Shown here: positions 62,320 through 64,000 of the stretch, in pieces
Layout of the letters: every line of letters starts with the position of its first letter
Numbering within the stretch: the stretch's first letter is position 1
Assembly: GCF_007747655.1 (NCBI RefSeq)
Contig: NZ_CP036274.1
Location: 930,001 to 994,000, forward strand
Source of the DNA: Anatilimnocola aggregata
GTDB lineage: Bacteria; Planctomycetota; Planctomycetia; Pirellulales; Pirellulaceae
DNA length: 64,000 nt
Direction: 5' to 3'
The notes under the pieces: model-generated
What the model was told of the DNA's origin: nothing
Seen by the model: the letters and a program-made list of their open reading frames with translations, nothing else
Database searches by the model: none
Made by a program: the position numbers and the translations under genes

Positions 62320-62682
62320 CTATTGAAACACGTGCTCTTTGGGCACCTCGCAACTGCAATAGATGCAGCGCACGTTCTTGGTGCTGAGAGTCCGCTGACA
62401 TTTGGGACAAGCGAGTACCTGATGGGCCAGGCGATTGTCTTTGCTTCCATCGCGCAGATCGACTTCGGTGATCTTGTCGACTAGCTCGTCTTCTGTCAGC
62501 CCAACTCGCTCGCGCAGTAGTTCCCATACCGCCTGCGAAACGAGCGTGACGCGGGCCAACTGCTGTTCCATATCGCGCAGCCTCGAAGAGTGCTGCGATA
62601 CCTGTTGCTTGGCGCTCGCCGCACTACTTTCTGCTTGCGAAACCTGCTGCTGTTGGCGGAGTTCCCAAAAGAAATCGATCAT
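62320..62682 (-). CDS. Coiled-coil zinc-ribbon protein (120 aa)
   Basis: ATG 62682 has AGGAG about 11 nt upstream. Residues about 5-60 are a Gln/Ser-rich coiled coil (ELRQQQQVSQAESSAASAKQ, then RLRDMEQQLARVTLVSQ). Then comes a helical region (ELLRERVGLTEDELVDKITE). The C-terminus is a zinc ribbon, CPKC...CIYC. The four Cys are spaced CxxC-12-CxxC. This may be an adaptor for nucleic acid or protein; no family recognised. Confidence 0.72.
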   Translation of the reverse strand: MIDFFWELRQQQQVSQAESSAASAKQQVSQHSSRLRDMEQQLARVTLVSQAVWELLRERVGLTEDELVDKITEVDLRDGSKDNRLAHQVLACPKCQRTLSTKNVRCIYCSCEVPKEHVFQ

Positions 62683-62767
62683 ACAGAGCCTGCTCCTTTG
62701 ACGTGACGAACTTGTTGCCTGATATTCGCTGAACAGTGGCAGATATTGCGAGCTCACTTAGGGGCAT

Positions 62768-63541
62768 TTAGCTGCGATACCGCGTCACAAACTCTCGATA
62801 GTCGGCCGGAGTATCGATGCCGATACTCGGTTCGTCGATGGTGCCGACGAGAATGGTCTGTCCCGCATGCAGCACGCGCAGTTGCTCGAGGCTTTCGAGT
62901 TGTTCAATCTCGGGGCGAGGCAAGCGGGCGATCTGCAGCAGGAACTCGCGGCGATAAGCGTAGAGGCCAATGTGTTGATAGAAGTGCGCCGGCTCGGCTG
63001 TCAACAGATCGTCGTGCCAGGTGCGAGCATGCGGAATGACACTGCGGCTGAAGTAGAGCGCGCGACCTTGCTGGTCGAAGACGACTTTCACGCAGGCTGG
63101 GTCGAACAGCTTGTCTTTGCTGCGGATCGGAGTGGCCAGCGTCGACATGACCGCGCAGCGATCTCGCTCAAGTAGTTCGACAACCTGATCGATGGCAGCT
63201 GCCGAGATTTCCGGTTCGTCTCCTTGGACGTTCACGATCACATCGATGTCGGTCCATAGACGCGCCACTTCGGCCACTCGGTCGCTGCCGCTGGCATGAT
63301 TTGGATCGGTGAGCAAGACATGGCCGCCAAAACGGCGAACGACATCGGCGATTTCGTCGCTATCGGCTGCTACGCAAATGTTTTGGATCTTCGTGGCGCG
63401 CGAGGCTGCTTCGTAGGTGTGCTGAATCACCGGTTTGCCTGTCTCTGCAAGCAGCAGTTTGCGCGGCAATCTGGTAGAGTGCAAACGAGCGGGAATGACA
63501 ATGGCTGCTTGCAGTGGGCGCATCGAATTTGTCTCGTTCAT
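62768..63541 (-). CDS. kdsB: 3-deoxy-manno-octulosonate cytidylyltransferase
   Basis: Activates Kdo as CMP-Kdo for lipopolysaccharide. Protein of 257 residues. Motifs: VIPARLHSTRLPRKLL at the N-terminus, VQGDEPEI, STLATPI, CVKVVFDQQGRALYFSRSVI and GIDTPADYREF near the end. An internal ATG at 63523 (MRPLQAA) is an alternative start. Presence implies an LPS-type outer membrane or a Kdo-containing polymer. No other LPS gene lies in the window. Confidence 0.95.
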   Translation of the reverse strand: MNETNSMRPLQAAIVIPARLHSTRLPRKLLLAETGKPVIQHTYEAASRATKIQNICVAADSDEIADVVRRFGGHVLLTDPNHASGSDRVAEVARLWTDIDVIVNVQGDEPEISAAAIDQVVELLERDRCAVMSTLATPIRSKDKLFDPACVKVVFDQQGRALYFSRSVIPHARTWHDDLLTAEPAHFYQHIGLYAYRREFLLQIARLPRPEIEQLESLEQLRVLHAGQTILVGTIDEPSIGIDTPADYREFVTRYRS

Positions 63542-63597
63542 CCGTGGTTGTCCCTCCGTTGTTGGTCCAATCGTAACGCGAACAGCGACCGTTTGTC

Positions 63598-64000
63598 ATG
63601 GCTCCTCTCGAACCTGAAGAATACATCGAGCAAGCCTATCTGTTTCGGGCTCTCGCGGAGCGACTGCCGGAAAATCATACCGTGCAGGATTTGCTCGGGC
63701 AGGTGAAGCAAGAACTGCTGAGCACCACGCGTTTGCCTCTGGCGATCGATTTTCTCCTGGCCGAGATCAAGCATGCGGGGACGATGGCCTCGGCCATGGC
63801 TCGCTTGCCGCACTATTTCACACCATTTCAGACTTACGTCATTCGCGAAGCAGAAGCGGAGACGGGTCGCTTCGATATGCGGATTGCCGTCGACATTTTG
63901 CAGCACGAGGCCGAATACCGGAGCAAGTCGCCGCGGCCGCAAGGGCTGTTCATGTATCAGCTCGAATGCCTTTGCCGCAATCGCCTGAAGTACGATCCGG
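63598..64000 (+). CDS. Hypothetical protein (3' end outside window)
   Basis: ATG 63598 opens a frame that continues to the window edge (134 codons). The product starts MAPLEPEEYIEQAYLFRALA and is mostly helical, with ALAERLPENHTVQDLLGQVK and a central HYFTPFQTYVIREAEAETGR. No signal peptide. I do not recognise it, but the residue pattern is clearly coding, and the overlapping minus-strand frame is its shadow. Divergent from kdsB. Confidence 0.7.
   Translation, partial: MAPLEPEEYIEQAYLFRALAERLPENHTVQDLLGQVKQELLSTTRLPLAIDFLLAEIKHAGTMASAMARLPHYFTPFQTYVIREAEAETGRFDMRIAVDILQHEAEYRSKSPRPQGLFMYQLECLCRNRLKYDP

Overview
The window looks like a chromosomal segment of a planctomycete, most likely of the Pirellulales type (inference). 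The evidence is a DUF1559 prepilin-like protein, a YTV-type cysteine-rich cell-wall protein, a HYExAFE-family protein, an ECF sigma factor paired with a Ser/Thr kinase, a double-length UvrA, many small secreted or membrane proteins of unknown function, and moderately high GC. KdsB (Kdo activation) and two RND efflux systems fit a Gram-negative type envelope. I saw no tRNA, rRNA, CRISPR array, transposase or phage gene.

Layout. 1-6053: tandem-fused UvrA (minus strand, running off the left edge). 6.2-13 kb: small secreted proteins, a PQQ-type beta-propeller, a DUF1559 protein, a deoxyhypusine-synthase-like enzyme and a ferredoxin/metallo-beta-lactamase fusion. 13-18.3 kb: an RND permease, adaptor and TetR operon (minus), divergent from rimO and two overlapping membrane-protein genes. 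21.6-24 kb: a repeat-rich accessory island followed by a cluster of small paralogous membrane proteins, one of them broken. 24-29 kb: BON protein and a second RND adaptor and permease. 29-45.6 kb: mostly housekeeping and envelope genes: TPR protein, purE, cupredoxin-like protein, dihaem peroxidase, inositol-phosphatase family, YTV protein, beta-helix protein, mgsA, purM, cheX, menC and a prenyltransferase-repeat protein. 45.7-51.2 kb: a same-strand run ending in an ABC ATPase and permease, with a large envelope protein upstream. 52.4-54.8 kb: a second accessory island that mirrors the first. 54.9-64 kb: Nudix protein, esterase, ECF sigma plus kinase, zinc-ribbon coiled-coil protein, kdsB and a truncated hypothetical gene.

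The most interesting signal is the relation between the islands at 21.6-24.0 and 52.4-54.5 kb. Both carry members of one small membrane-protein family (five copies in total, one with an in-frame stop). Both have a divergent gene pair that shares a nearly identical 32-bp block, a 104-bp miniature element with terminal inverted repeats (in opposite orientations), and a 178-bp repeat a short distance beyond that element. A third repeat family (about 150 bp) occurs at 21.7 and 41.6 kb, with a fragment at 22.4 kb; the 41.6 kb copy supplies the stop codon of menC.
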